Shown piece after piece: positions 1 to 9,563 of a stretch of DNA of 64,000 bases. The position numbers were made by a program, and so were the translations under genes. The DNA is taken from the NCBI GenBank assembly GCA_016933255.1, contig JAFGBF010000016.1, positions 23,193 through 87,192 of the forward strand, read 5' to 3'. The DNA is from Candidatus Krumholzibacteriota bacterium (lineage in GTDB: Bacteria; Krumholzibacteriota; Krumholzibacteriia; Krumholzibacteriales; Krumholzibacteriaceae). Positions within the stretch are counted from its first letter, which is position 1. The number at the start of each line of letters is the position of its first letter. The notes beneath the pieces were generated by a model. It was given only the letters and a program-made list of their open reading frames with translations. It did not search any database and had not been told where the DNA came from.

Positions 1-1
1 G

Positions 2-667
2 AAGAAACTGTCGGCATGGGTGGAGATGGCCAGGCAGATAGCGCATGAAGTAAAAAATCCTCTGACTCCGATAAAACTTTCTGTGCAATTGATGCAGAGG
101 GCTTACAGGGGGGATAGGGAAGAGTTCGCGCAGATCTTCGAGGAGGGCTCTGAAACAGTAATTCGACAGACAGAAATACTTAAGAAGATAGCATCAGAAT
201 TTTCAAGTTTCGGAAAGGTGATAGATCTCAACCCTGAAAAAATAGAGGCCGGTGATTTTATAAGAAAGATACTATCAGGGTATAAAGGCGCCGATGATGT
301 AGAGATAAGTTATACTGAAAAAGACCAGGTGGCAGTATTAGCCGACAGGGAAGGGTTGCGGAAGATCATCGTGAATCTTATTGAGAATGCACTGGATGCG
401 ATGGAGAATGGCGGAGGATTGGAGGTCGGACTCGCTCGGGAAGGGTCGATGGCAGTGATCTCCGTTGTCGACAGCGGGATCGGGCTGTCTGGAGAGATCG
501 AAGGAAAGCTATTTGAGCCTTACTTTTCCACCAAGACTAATGGTACGGGGCTGGGCCTTGCTATATGTGAAAGTCTCGCCAGGGAAATGGATGGAGAGAT
601 CGTTATCAGGAACAGAAGCGGTATTCAGGGAGTCGAAGCTATTATCAGAATACCGGCTGCGGAGTAA
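2..667 (+). CDS. NtrY-like sensor histidine kinase, 3' part only
   Basis: This is the C-terminal catalytic part of a two-component sensor kinase; the frame is open to the window edge, so the sensor and membrane part lies outside. Visible features are the HisKA H-box IAHEVKNPLTPIKLS with the phospho-accepting His, the N-box NLIENALDAM, the DSGIGL G1 box and the FEPYFSTKTNGTGLGLAI segment of the ATP-binding domain. The H-box preceded by a Trp and followed by KNPLTPI is typical of NtrY-type kinases, which usually partner NtrC-type sigma-54 activators. The DUF4159 gene follows after 3 nt, so the two are probably co-transcribed. The partner regulator is not in the window. The family is sure; the NtrY subfamily is likely. 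Confidence 0.9.
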   Translation, partial: KKLSAWVEMARQIAHEVKNPLTPIKLSVQLMQRAYRGDREEFAQIFEEGSETVIRQTEILKKIASEFSSFGKVIDLNPEKIEAGDFIRKILSGYKGADDVEISYTEKDQVAVLADREGLRKIIVNLIENALDAMENGGGLEVGLAREGSMAVISVVDSGIGLSGEIEGKLFEPYFSTKTNGTGLGLAICESLAREMDGEIVIRNRSGIQGVEAIIRIPAAE

Positions 668-670
668 GCG

Positions 671-1402
671 ATGAACTCGTTCCTGAAGACCCTGATTTTC
701 CTGATACTGATCGCAGCGGCGGCGCTTTGCGTGAAGGGGCAGGGGTACTACCGCCCGGAAGAGGATCCGGCCGCAGCAGAGCCCGGGGAGGAAGAGATAG
801 ATATCGGGCGGGCAAGGATCGGGATCGGACGGGTGAGGTACGGCGGCGGCGGCGACTGGTATGGAGATCCTTCATCGATACCTAATCTTTTGAAGGAGTT
901 CAGCAAAAGGACCGGGATACGAACTGCAAAAAACGAGACTGTCGTCAGTCTTCTCGATCAGGATATCTTTTCTTATCCTTTTCTGTATATTACGGGGCAC
1001 GGAAATATAGGTCTTCAGGAAGAGGAGCTGGCGAACCTACGCAGGCATCTTCTGGGAGGAGGGTTTCTCTACGCGGATGATAATTATGGTATGGATGAAT
1101 CCTTCCGTTCGATGGTAAGCAGCCTTTTTCCAGAAAGAGATCTTGTAGCAGTCGCCCTGGATCACGATATCTATAATTGTTTTTATCATCTTGAAGGCGT
1201 TCCAAAGATCCATGAACACGGAGGGAAACCGCCGGAAGGGCTGGGTGTCTTTAACGGAGACCGTTTGATGATCTTCTATACTTACGAAAGTGATATCGGT
1301 GATGGGCTCGAAGACGCCGATGTCCATGGAGATCCACCCGGGAAAAGGGAGGCGGCGGTCAGGATGGCGGTGAATATCCTTTATTATGCCCTTACCTACT
1401 GA
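671..1402 (+). CDS. DUF4159 domain secreted/envelope protein
   Basis: This 243-residue protein starts with a signal peptide (about residues 1-22, ending VKGQG). The rest fits DUF4159: a YGGGGDWYGDP stretch near residue 60, then FLYITGHG and a GGGFLYADDNYG segment, and a C-terminal end NILYYALTY. DUF4159 has a flavodoxin/glutamine-amidotransferase-like fold in related proteins, but no catalytic function is established. It starts 3 nt after the kinase and its last 17 bases overlap the DUF4175 gene, so the two envelope proteins are probably translationally coupled. DUF4159 and DUF4175 genes are often neighbours in diderm bacteria. Function is unknown; an envelope role is inferred from the signal peptide and its neighbour. 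Confidence 0.85.
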   Translation: MNSFLKTLIFLILIAAAALCVKGQGYYRPEEDPAAAEPGEEEIDIGRARIGIGRVRYGGGGDWYGDPSSIPNLLKEFSKRTGIRTAKNETVVSLLDQDIFSYPFLYITGHGNIGLQEEELANLRRHLLGGGFLYADDNYGMDESFRSMVSSLFPERDLVAVALDHDIYNCFYHLEGVPKIHEHGGKPPEGLGVFNGDRLMIFYTYESDIGDGLEDADVHGDPPGKREAAVRMAVNILYYALTY

Positions 1403-4400
1403 AAAGATATTTGCCGAGCTGTCGGCTTCTGTCAGACGGCTTTCCTCGATACGGCGTCTCTATATGACAAGGGGCCTTTTTTCCCAGACAATTGCCTGGA
1501 CAGCATCGATATTCCTGTTCCTCCTGGCAGGCGGACTGATTTTCCGCAGCTGGAGGTACTGGCCGCTGGCGTGCTTTATATTCTTCTGGGCAGGCATGAT
1601 AGCCATCGCGGTCAATGCTGCTTTCCGGGTGCGGCGGGGCTTCAAGCCGGTTGAAGAGCTTGCTGGTGATCTTGGAAAGAAGACCGGTAATGGGAGCCTG
1701 TTTTCCTCAGCGCTGGAGTTTTCTGAAGAAGGGAAAAGGCTTGAGCAGTACTCGGGATTTCTAATGAAAGAGACGGTGAAAAGGGCCTCGCGGAAAATTG
1801 CAAAGATCTCTCCTTCAGATACCTTCGAAGCCGAGGGAAAAACGGGCTGGATGATTCTTGCTTCGGTGCTGTCTATGATCCTTCTTCTTATTACATTCAG
1901 CTCGAGCAGACAGGCCGCAGGGCTGTTACGGTCGTTAGGCGACCCCGGGGTAAGTTTTTCTTTCAGACCGGGAAACAATCTGCTTCTCACCGTAAGAGAC
2001 ACGACTGTTGTTGCCGGAGAGGATATTACCGTCAAGGCCGTAAGGATGGGGTCTTTGCGGGGGAAAGTCGAAATCAGGTTCAGCAGCCTTCCGGGGGTCT
2101 GGAAGAGAGAGGCGGTAAAGCAGGGAGAAGATCTTCCCGAAGGAGAAAGAGAAAGAAATTTCCGGCATACGTTCAGGAATGCAGAAGAAGATATCGAATA
2201 TTATTTCACCTCGGGCGGAGAGAGGACCAGAAGCGGCCGCATCAGTGTAATACAAAAACCGATCATAAATTGTATCGGGGCAATCCTGGATTATCCGGCA
2301 TACACGGGAAAAGCTCCGGACACTTTGTCGGCGCTTGCAGGAAAAACGGCGGTTCTCTTCGGTACGCGGGTGGTTCTTTCCGGAGAAGTCAACAAGCCTG
2401 CAGTGAGTGCGCGGGCTGATTTTTCGTCGGGGCTCAAAGTCGATCTCAATACGGAGGGAAAGAGGTTTTCGGGGGAATTCATGGCGGAAAAGAGCGACAC
2501 AATAAGATTTTCTGTTACAGATTCAGCGGGGCTTGTCAGTGATTCCCCGGTAAGGTATCCCCTGGTCTGCAGAAGCGACAGAGCACCGTCCATAGAAATA
2601 CTGTCTCCTGAGGATCATGCGGTCCTTCCCCGCTCGCTCAGGACGACTCTGCTTTTCAGGGCAACAGACGACTACGGAGTGTCCGAGATACATCTCAGGT
2701 ATATGAAGGAAGGCAGGGATATAAGCTTTTCCACAGAAGTGATCGAAAAGAAAGACGAAAATATTTCAAAAGAGATCGAAAGACCGTACGAGTGGTCGCT
2801 CGAGGAAGAAAGGGTCTTTCCCGGGGACAGGATCGATTATTACATGGAAGCATGGGATAATAACGATCTGAACGGACCGGGGTATGCCAGGACGAAAGTC
2901 TTTAGAATTACGATGCCTTCATTATCGGATCTGTACGAGCTCGCTCGAAAGAAAGATCAACTTAGAGAAAAGGATTTCGAAGATATTCTCGAAGAAAGCA
3001 ACGAGATCCGGCAAAGGCTTAAAAAATTCTCGGATGAATTCAAGGCGGCTGGACAGATGGACTGGGAGAGCAGAGAGGAGGGAAAAGAAATCCTGGGAAT
3101 CCAGGAAAAGATCAGAGAAAAAATAAGGGAAGCGGCCGGAAGCATAGAAAAAAGTCTGGGGGAATTGGAAGAAAACAGGATGACTTCGATGGAGATCGGG
3201 AGAAAGATGGAGGAGATACAGGAGCTTCTCGAGAGGATAGAAAGCGAAGACCTTGCGAAATCGATTGAAAAGCTGCAGGAGTTGATGAGAGATATGCCTG
3301 AAAGCGAAGTCTCATCCGCGCTCGATGATATAGATCTGCAGGCGGAAGACCTCTCCGAAAGCCTGGATCGGACGATCGAACTGCTCAACCGTATAATCAG
3401 GGAAGAAAAGATGGAAGAACTTCTCCGCAGGATGGAAGATATCATCGAGCGGCAGATCTCCCTGAGAGATTCTACAGAGAACGGAGATCTTGACAGGATC
3501 GCCGAAAAAGAGAAAGAGCTGAAATCAGATTACAGTTCCCTGGAGAATGATATGAGGGATTTCGCTGAAAGCACAGGCGAAAAAGAGACCGGATCAGAAA
3601 CGGAAGAGCTTGTGAAAAAGATCGACGAAGCGAAAGCAGCCCCTCATATGCAGGAAGCTGTCAGCCGGATGGAATCCGGCGAAAGAAGTGAAGCGAGGAA
3701 GGCTGAAAGCGATGCGGTCAATGAGATGTTCAGTCTGTACACGAGCCTCGGACGATTTCAGATGTCGATGAATATGGTCGCGGAGATCGAAGCTGCCAGG
3801 ATAGTTGAAAGTTCGTTATGGAAGCTTATCGAGATCTCCCGGCTGTCGGAAAGTTTCGCCGGCCAGGCCGCTCTTCGCTCGGCTCCATCAAGGCTTGACA
3901 GCCTGCTTGAAGAACAGGCCGTTATCAGAGACGCGATAAGAAAGGTGCTGGGCGATCTTCTTGAAGCGGCAAGGATGAGGCTGGGGATATCGAGAAGCGT
4001 TTTCAGCCACCTTTCGGCGGCCCTCGTCACGATCGAGGATGTAATCGCTTCAATGGAAAACAGGCGGTTTTCACAGGCGGCCGATAGATCAAACCAGATT
4101 ATGACCGAACTTAATCTGACGATAATCGAGTTGCTCAAAACCAGTTCCGCTTCGGGAGGAAGCGGTGGAAATTCAGGACAGAGTATGCAGTCTATGCTGA
4201 ACGGACAGACGTCGATAGACCGTCAGCTGAAAGAGATGATGGGAGGGGGAGATAGCGGGAACTCTCTCGAAGCAAGAGCAAAGATGGCCAGGTTGGCCGC
4301 GGAGCAGAGAAAGATGGAGGAGTTGCTTCAGCGGATTAAGGAGGAATCTCTGGGAACCGGCGAGATCATCGGGAAACTGGACGATATGGGGTCTGAGATG

Positions 4401-4721
4401 AAGGAGATCGCCGGGCAGCTCGATGAGGGGCGTCTTGATAAAGAACTGATAAAAAGAGAAGAAAGAATCCTCAGCCGAATGCTCGAATCCCAAAGATCCC
4501 TGAACAGGCGCGACTACAAAAGAGAGAGAGTAAGCAGGACAGCGGGAAATATGGGAGCGAAAGATGCCGTAGAGAAGTCTGGTAAAAAGGACGAGCTTGA
4601 ATTCATCCTGGAAAAGATCAGAAGAGGGATGCAGGAAAAAGGGCCTGCCGAATATGAAGAATTGATACGAGCCTATTTCAGGGCCCTCTCCCGGAGAGCA
4701 AGGGAAGGTGCGACAAGATGA
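1386..4721 (+). CDS. DUF4175-type membrane protein with long coiled coil
   Basis: This 1111-residue protein has two N-terminal membrane segments (about 34-53 and 58-80) and a third near 149-168. A beta-rich extracytoplasmic part runs to about residue 510; it has Ig-like stretches such as DDYGVSEIHLRY. A very long, highly charged helical region follows to the C-terminus. This is the DUF4175 architecture. The helical half is full of Glu, Arg and Lys heptads and probably forms an extended coiled coil in the periplasm. Its start overlaps the DUF4159 gene by 17 bases and its stop overlaps the TPR gene start by 4 bases (ATGA), so three products are likely made together. No enzymatic motif is visible. 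A structural or scaffolding role is inference. Confidence 0.85.
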   Translation: MPLPTEKIFAELSASVRRLSSIRRLYMTRGLFSQTIAWTASIFLFLLAGGLIFRSWRYWPLACFIFFWAGMIAIAVNAAFRVRRGFKPVEELAGDLGKKTGNGSLFSSALEFSEEGKRLEQYSGFLMKETVKRASRKIAKISPSDTFEAEGKTGWMILASVLSMILLLITFSSSRQAAGLLRSLGDPGVSFSFRPGNNLLLTVRDTTVVAGEDITVKAVRMGSLRGKVEIRFSSLPGVWKREAVKQGEDLPEGERERNFRHTFRNAEEDIEYYFTSGGERTRSGRISVIQKPIINCIGAILDYPAYTGKAPDTLSALAGKTAVLFGTRVVLSGEVNKPAVSARADFSSGLKVDLNTEGKRFSGEFMAEKSDTIRFSVTDSAGLVSDSPVRYPLVCRSDRAPSIEILSPEDHAVLPRSLRTTLLFRATDDYGVSEIHLRYMKEGRDISFSTEVIEKKDENISKEIERPYEWSLEEERVFPGDRIDYYMEAWDNNDLNGPGYARTKVFRITMPSLSDLYELARKKDQLREKDFEDILEESNEIRQRLKKFSDEFKAAGQMDWESREEGKEILGIQEKIREKIREAAGSIEKSLGELEENRMTSMEIGRKMEEIQELLERIESEDLAKSIEKLQELMRDMPESEVSSALDDIDLQAEDLSESLDRTIELLNRIIREEKMEELLRRMEDIIERQISLRDSTENGDLDRIAEKEKELKSDYSSLENDMRDFAESTGEKETGSETEELVKKIDEAKAAPHMQEAVSRMESGERSEARKAESDAVNEMFSLYTSLGRFQMSMNMVAEIEAARIVESSLWKLIEISRLSESFAGQAALRSAPSRLDSLLEEQAVIRDAIRKVLGDLLEAARMRLGISRSVFSHLSAALVTIEDVIASMENRRFSQAADRSNQIMTELNLTIIELLKTSSASGGSGGNSGQSMQSMLNGQTSIDRQLKEMMGGGDSGNSLEARAKMARLAAEQRKMEELLQRIKEESLGTGEIIGKLDDMGSEMKEIAGQLDEGRLDKELIKREERILSRMLESQRSLNRRDYKRERVSRTAGNMGAKDAVEKSGKKDELEFILEKIRRGMQEKGPAEYEELIRAYFRALSRRAREGATR

Positions 4722-6586
4722 CTGCCTCATCCTTAGCAATAAAAAAGGCGATACTCCCCGCCGTATTGATCCTGTGCATGGGATCTGTGGTCATTGACGC
4801 TTCGGCCGATGAAATTAAAAAACCGGTCAGTGCGGATATGATCAAGCAGGGGCGAAGCAAAGCGATGGAATTGCTCGCCGGCAGGAAATTCGACGAGGCG
4901 GTAATCCTGCTGCGTGAGCTGCATGAAAAAGCCCCGCAACATCATGCCTTCACTGAACTTCTCGCCGATACCTATCTGCGGATCAGGGAGCCGGAGAAAG
5001 CCGCCGAGCTGCTTGAAAAAGGGCTTAAGGACTTTCCGGGGCGAACAAAGTACGCGGAGGCTCTTGGAAAAGCATATCTCGATATGGGCCAGAGAGAAAA
5101 AGCTGTAGAGGTATGGCACAGCATCCTTGGAGAAAACACCGTGCACCCTTACGATTACGTGACAATAGCCGGGATCGAATGGGAAGCCGGTCTCTTTGAG
5201 ACAGCGATCGTGACGCTGCGCGAAGGAATAAGGAATGGGAAATATTTCCAGCGGGCCCAACAGAAACTGATAAAATATGAAACACTGTTGGGAGATCATG
5301 ACTCCGCTTTCAGGGACGGGCTAATATTCCTTGATGCTCATGATGACCCTCTCGCAGGAAATATCGATTTTCTCCTGGAGTCGTTCAGAGATTCCGGGCG
5401 GACCGAGGATCATCTCTCCGCTGTCGATTCCCTTGCCATAGTCTCTGAAAATCACAGGAGGTTTTTCACGATCGTCAAGGGTGTCCTCCTTGTCGAATCA
5501 AGGCGGTACGGGGAAGCGGAAAAGGTTTTCCGCGAGATGGAGCTTACCGACAGGGAGATGTATTTTGTTTTGGGGCTCCTCTTCAAGATGAAAGAAAACC
5601 AGGGTTCCGGGAAATTCCGTGATTTTGAAGCTTCGCTGAGTGATGAATTCCTTCGAAGAAATCCGGAATCTCCGGTTGTTCCGCAGGTCCTTCTCTCAAT
5701 CGCTGAATCAGAAATAGCCGCGATTACGGAAAAAGGAAAGATCTCCGACAGAGACGCGGATGCAGTCGTCTCGATCCTCGATCGGGTGATCGGGCACCGG
5801 TATGGAGCTTCGTACAGAAAAAGGGCAGTACTGCTCAAGGCCGGATTCCTTTACTATGAGATGCACAGGCCCGCGGAAGCTCTGGCCTCTTTGCGCGGAG
5901 CCGAGTTTACCGATATAAAGGATATTAGGGAAAGTGCAAGGATAGAGGTGCTCTCTCTGCTCGCTGGCGGCCAGAAGTCAAAAGCAGGGAAAAGATTCGC
6001 ACAATTGTCTTCGTACCCCGATTCAAGTATCGCGGCGCTGGGAAGATTCGCAGCCGGTACACTTTTCTTTTTAACCGGCGAATATCAGAAATCGATAACT
6101 GAGTTATCGGGCCTTGCTGAAGATCATCCGTCGAGTGAATGGGCCAATGATGCACTTGACAGGGCAGTGTTGACCAAGAAGGCGATGGCTGACGGCAAAG
6201 AAAGCCTGAAGATCTATTCGGCAGCCGTACAGATGGAATTAAGGGGCGAGTTTGACAAAGCGGCGGCGGCGCTTGATTCGCTGATCAGAGACTTTCCCGG
6301 ATCGTATTTATTTGCTGCGGCTGTATATTCCAGGGCCTTGCTGCTCGAAAAAGGCGGCAACCCGCACGCAGCCGCCGAAGCTCTGCTGAGATTCGCTGAA
6401 AAATATCCGCTTGATGATCTTGCTCCAAAAGCTCTTGAAAAGTACGCAGTTTTGATCGAAGCCGAATATCCTGATTCGGCGTCGATAATCTTCGGCCAGG
6501 TAATGGAAAGATATCCGGAATATCATTTTATCAGCAGGGTAAGAGAGAAATATATTTCGTCTAAAAAATCAAAAGGCGGCGGATAG
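4718..6586 (+). CDS. TPR-repeat protein with signal peptide
   Basis: This 622-residue protein begins with a signal peptide (residues 1-30, ending VVIDASADE). Repeated 34-residue-type helical pairs follow, such as AMELLAGRKFDEAVILLRELHEKAP and AAELLEKGL, and more at the C-terminus. TPR arrays bind other proteins; no catalytic domain is present. The start codon overlaps the DUF4175 stop (ATGA), which argues that this periplasmic protein works with the DUF4159/DUF4175 pair. The C-terminal repeats resemble the outer-membrane lipoprotein BamD/YfiO type, but there is no lipobox cysteine. The exact partner is unknown. Confidence 0.85.
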   Translation: MTASSLAIKKAILPAVLILCMGSVVIDASADEIKKPVSADMIKQGRSKAMELLAGRKFDEAVILLRELHEKAPQHHAFTELLADTYLRIREPEKAAELLEKGLKDFPGRTKYAEALGKAYLDMGQREKAVEVWHSILGENTVHPYDYVTIAGIEWEAGLFETAIVTLREGIRNGKYFQRAQQKLIKYETLLGDHDSAFRDGLIFLDAHDDPLAGNIDFLLESFRDSGRTEDHLSAVDSLAIVSENHRRFFTIVKGVLLVESRRYGEAEKVFREMELTDREMYFVLGLLFKMKENQGSGKFRDFEASLSDEFLRRNPESPVVPQVLLSIAESEIAAITEKGKISDRDADAVVSILDRVIGHRYGASYRKRAVLLKAGFLYYEMHRPAEALASLRGAEFTDIKDIRESARIEVLSLLAGGQKSKAGKRFAQLSSYPDSSIAALGRFAAGTLFFLTGEYQKSITELSGLAEDHPSSEWANDALDRAVLTKKAMADGKESLKIYSAAVQMELRGEFDKAAAALDSLIRDFPGSYLFAAAVYSRALLLEKGGNPHAAAEALLRFAEKYPLDDLAPKALEKYAVLIEAEYPDSASIIFGQVMERYPEYHFISRVREKYISSKKSKGGG

Positions 6587-6613
6587 AAGAAATCTCCTTA
6601 TCCGGGGAAAGCA

Positions 6614-7891
6614 GTGATCGAGATGAGAGTCTCCGTTGGAATATTCATAATGATTTTGAATGTGGTGAGCGCAGTGGCCGCGGGCGATGCCTGGGCTGCG
6701 ATACTCGTGCCGATGGATCTCGCGCAGACGAACCACCTGAAGGCTTATGGGCTTGCTTACTACGCGCTGACAAAAGGAGTCGATGTGAAGTGGCTCCTGA
6801 ATTACCGCGGGGGGTCGTTTCTGATCCCTGAGTTTGCCGGCCTGCCGCTTGAGGGCCAGGCGAGAAATATAACTATGGAAATGATCACAGACGAAGAGGC
6901 CGAGTCGATATTCAGGCAGATAGAAAGCGGGAATATGGATGTCGTGCTGCTCGAGAAAGCGCCAAAAATCGCAGTATACGCCCCTCCGAACAAACAGCCG
7001 TGGGACGATGCCGTGATGATGGCCCTTGAATACGCGGATATTCCTTATGATGTCGTCTATGACAGGGAAGTCCTGACCGGCGGAATCGAAGAATACGACT
7101 GGCTGCATCTGCACCATGAGGATTTTACCGGGCAGTACGGAAAATTTTATTCGGGATTCAGAAATGCAGAATGGTACATACAACAGCAGATCCTCTTTGA
7201 AAAGATCGCCCTCTCGCTCGGATTTGACAAGGTGTCGGACGAGAAAAAGGAGGTCGCCCGGATGATAAAGGAGTATATCCGGTCTGGCGGGTTTGTCTTC
7301 GCCATGTGTTCAGCCTGCGACACGATCGACCTTGCTCTGGCAGCCTACCGGATAGATATAGTGCCCCGGGAATATGATCATGATTCCACTACGCCGGGGT
7401 GCCAGGAAAAACTCGATTTCACGAGATGCCTTGCGTTTGAAGGGTTCGAGCTGATCACTGACCCCTATACATACGAGTTCTCGAATATCGATATGACCCT
7501 TAAAGCATCTGAAAGAGGCGAAGACAGGGACTACTTTACCCTTTTTGAGTTCTCGGCAAAATATGATCCTGTAGCGGCGATGCTGGTGCAGAATCACGTG
7601 TCGGTGATAAAAGGATTCATGGGCCAGACTACTTCTTTCAGGCAAAGCCTGTTAAAAAAGAAGGTCCTGGTACTTGGAGAAGTAAAAGGAAAGGGAGAGG
7701 TGAGGTATCTTCACGGGAATTTCGGGAAAGGGACTTTTACCTTTTTCGGGGGGCATGATCCGGAAGATTATCAGCATCGCGTCGGAGACCCTCCTACCGA
7801 CCTGAATCTGTACCCCGGATCTCCCGGGTACAGGCTGATCCTGAACAACGTCCTTTTCCCGGCCGCCAGGAAAAAAGAGCAGAAGACGTGA
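6614..7891 (+). CDS. Conserved secreted protein of the family often labelled 'asparagine synthetase B'
   Basis: The protein has 425 residues from a GTG start; an ATG three codons later (6623) is an alternative. A signal peptide of about 28 residues ends near GDAWA. Highly conserved family segments are visible: LVPMDLAQTNHLKAYGLAYY, WLLNYRGGSF, KQPWDDAV, DWLHLHHEDFTGQYGKF, GGHDPEDYQH and GDPPTDLNLYPGSPGY. Database entries of this family are commonly named asparagine synthetase B, yet the N-terminal Ntn glutaminase and the PP-loop synthetase domains of AsnB are absent. It is an exported protein of unknown function. It lies 27 nt after the TPR gene and may close the same operon. The DUF4159-like flavodoxin/amidotransferase character is inference. 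Confidence 0.8.
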   Translation: MIEMRVSVGIFIMILNVVSAVAAGDAWAAILVPMDLAQTNHLKAYGLAYYALTKGVDVKWLLNYRGGSFLIPEFAGLPLEGQARNITMEMITDEEAESIFRQIESGNMDVVLLEKAPKIAVYAPPNKQPWDDAVMMALEYADIPYDVVYDREVLTGGIEEYDWLHLHHEDFTGQYGKFYSGFRNAEWYIQQQILFEKIALSLGFDKVSDEKKEVARMIKEYIRSGGFVFAMCSACDTIDLALAAYRIDIVPREYDHDSTTPGCQEKLDFTRCLAFEGFELITDPYTYEFSNIDMTLKASERGEDRDYFTLFEFSAKYDPVAAMLVQNHVSVIKGFMGQTTSFRQSLLKKKVLVLGEVKGKGEVRYLHGNFGKGTFTFFGGHDPEDYQHRVGDPPTDLNLYPGSPGYRLILNNVLFPAARKKEQKT

Positions 7892-7957
7892 TACAGGCAT
7901 CCCTCGGGGCCGATAGCCCGGCCATGATGTAAAACACGCTGCAGGCGCGCCACGAGG

Positions 7958-9160
7958 TCAATCACTTGCCATGATAAACAGCGGTTTGTTCTCAAAGCTC
8001 TCGTAGAAGGGGCGCAGGCGGTCTTTATTATAATACTGGTCGATATCGACGACTTTTTTGAAACTCGTCACGATCTCGATCGGAACATTGTCGTACCGTC
8101 CGTTTTTCAGTGCTACCAGCCTGCCTGATTTGCCCGCGAGAATAAGATTTAACGCAAGGTTTCCGTAAGCCATCGGGACGATCGAATCGATAGCATCGGG
8201 ATTTCCGCATCGGACGAGGTATCCGAGCCTCTGATTGATGACATTGATCTTCCGGCCGTTATTGAATTTTGGGGAGATCTCCTTGAGGTTTCTTGATATA
8301 TAATCCCCGTTTCCGCCCAGTTTTTTATGGCCATAGGCATCTTTTTCCTCTTCGGAAAAGGTCATTTCGCCGCCTTCATGCATAGCGCCTTCCGAGACAA
8401 GGACAACGGAATAATGGCTGGGGTTGGTGAACCAGTCCTGCACAAGCAGCTCGCATAATCTCTCCATTTTAAAAGGATATTCGGGGATGACGCATCGGTT
8501 TGCAGCTCCTGCCATTGTCGGGAGAAGGGCTGTAAACCCGGCATATCTACCGAAGACTTCGATAACGAGAAACCGCTCGTGCGAACCTGCAGAGGTGCGG
8601 AGGCTGTGTGTCATCTCTATAGTCCTGGTGACGCAGGTGCTGAAACCTATACAATAATCTGTCCCCGGCACATCATTATCCATCGTCTTGGGGATCGCTA
8701 TCACCTTGACTCCCTCATGATGAAGCCTTACGCCATAACTCAGGGTGTCATCTCCGCCGATGGGGATAAGATAGTCGATTCCGAGGTAATCGAGGTTTTT
8801 CATGACTTCAGGAGTCAGGTCGTTCATCTCTTCGGTATATTTATCTTTGAGGTGCAAAGGGACGTCAGCTGCGGCAATATGACTCGGCCTGGTCCTTGAG
8901 CTGTGCAAAAATGTGCCCCCGGTCCTTCCTATCCTGTTCACCATATTTTCGGTAAGAATTTCAAAACAGCAGCTGTTGTCAGCCTCCCTGTCTTGTACGA
9001 GCTCTACCAGGCCGGCCCATCCGCGCCGGATACCTATTACTTCAAACCCTTCCCTTATGGCTCTTATCGTCACGCTTCTTATTGCCGGATTAAGGCCGGG
9101 GACGTCTCCTCCTCCGGTAAGGATCGCGATCCTGCCCTTGATCTTGTTGATATTGCTCAT
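7958..9160 (-). CDS. pfp: 6-phosphofructokinase, predicted pyrophosphate-dependent
   Basis: This 400-residue PfkA-family enzyme phosphorylates fructose 6-phosphate to fructose 1,6-bisphosphate in glycolysis. The phosphate-donor loop TGGGDVPGLN is at residues 15-24, GGDD at 135-138 and PKTMDND at 157-163 with catalytic Asp161. In ATP-dependent enzymes the positions equal to Asp138 and Lys158 are both Gly; Asp plus Lys is the established signature of the PPi-dependent group, which works reversibly. The start is supported by GGAGA eight bases before the ATG. The gene converges with the secreted-protein gene before it (66 nt between stops). A 15-base hairpin (TCCGTTT, 1 nt, AAACGGA at 9231-9245) lies in its leader. 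Family is certain; donor choice is a residue-based prediction. Confidence 0.9.
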   Translation of the reverse strand: MSNINKIKGRIAILTGGGDVPGLNPAIRSVTIRAIREGFEVIGIRRGWAGLVELVQDREADNSCCFEILTENMVNRIGRTGGTFLHSSRTRPSHIAAADVPLHLKDKYTEEMNDLTPEVMKNLDYLGIDYLIPIGGDDTLSYGVRLHHEGVKVIAIPKTMDNDVPGTDYCIGFSTCVTRTIEMTHSLRTSAGSHERFLVIEVFGRYAGFTALLPTMAGAANRCVIPEYPFKMERLCELLVQDWFTNPSHYSVVLVSEGAMHEGGEMTFSEEEKDAYGHKKLGGNGDYISRNLKEISPKFNNGRKINVINQRLGYLVRCGNPDAIDSIVPMAYGNLALNLILAGKSGRLVALKNGRYDNVPIEIVTSFKKVVDIDQYYNKDRLRPFYESFENKPLFIMASD

Positions 9161-9563
9161 CTCTACGTCTCCATTTCTTAAAGCCGCTTATCTTAGATAA
9201 GGTCAAAAACCCCGTGCCGCGCCGCCGGCCTCCGTTTGAAACGGAAGCCGCGCTGCGCTCTATTCAGCATAGATTGTAAGGTAAAAATTGATGGAACAAA
9301 ACAGAAAAGAGATATTTTCAGGGAAGAGCCGGCACAAAATACGTTTGGATCCGGCGCGACCCCCTTGCGGAAAGATTCCTGTCATGGGATGGAAAAACGG
9401 TATATCATTAAAAATGACTATTCGGAAAGACAGTGGTACAATCCTGCGCGGTCGAAATCGCCGGGGAAATGAGTTCCGGCGCCTGGCATATGATCGTGCC
9501 AATAGTGCGGATTACTGATATACAGTGGAAATCGTCTTCTGCTGCAGCGAATATAAGGAGAAA
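9161..9563. other. Divergent intergenic region between pfp and the methyltransferase gene
   Basis: This 403-base stretch separates two divergent genes. It holds the hairpin 9231-9245 in the pfp leader, a plausible plus-strand promoter (9414-9442) and an AAGGAG ribosome site (9555-9560). Short open frames here overlap on the same strand in different frames and show no recognisable protein, so I do not call them genes. Confidence 0.5.
9414..9442 (+). promoter_or_regulatory. Sigma-70-type promoter for the methyltransferase gene
   Basis: ATGACT (9414-9419), a 17-base spacer and TACAAT (9437-9442) match the housekeeping promoter consensus at 4/6 and 5/6. A transcript would start near 9449, about 115 bases before the ATG at 9564. 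It is a by-eye call. Confidence 0.45.

Noticed and set aside
2957..3445. Long antisense open frames opposite the DUF4175 coiled coil
   Set aside because: They are shadows caused by Glu/Lys/Arg-rich codons on the real strand and carry Ser-rich nonsense.
9236..9518. Two overlapping short plus-strand open frames upstream of the methyltransferase gene
   Set aside because: They overlap in different frames, have no recognisable motif or ribosome site and span a likely promoter.
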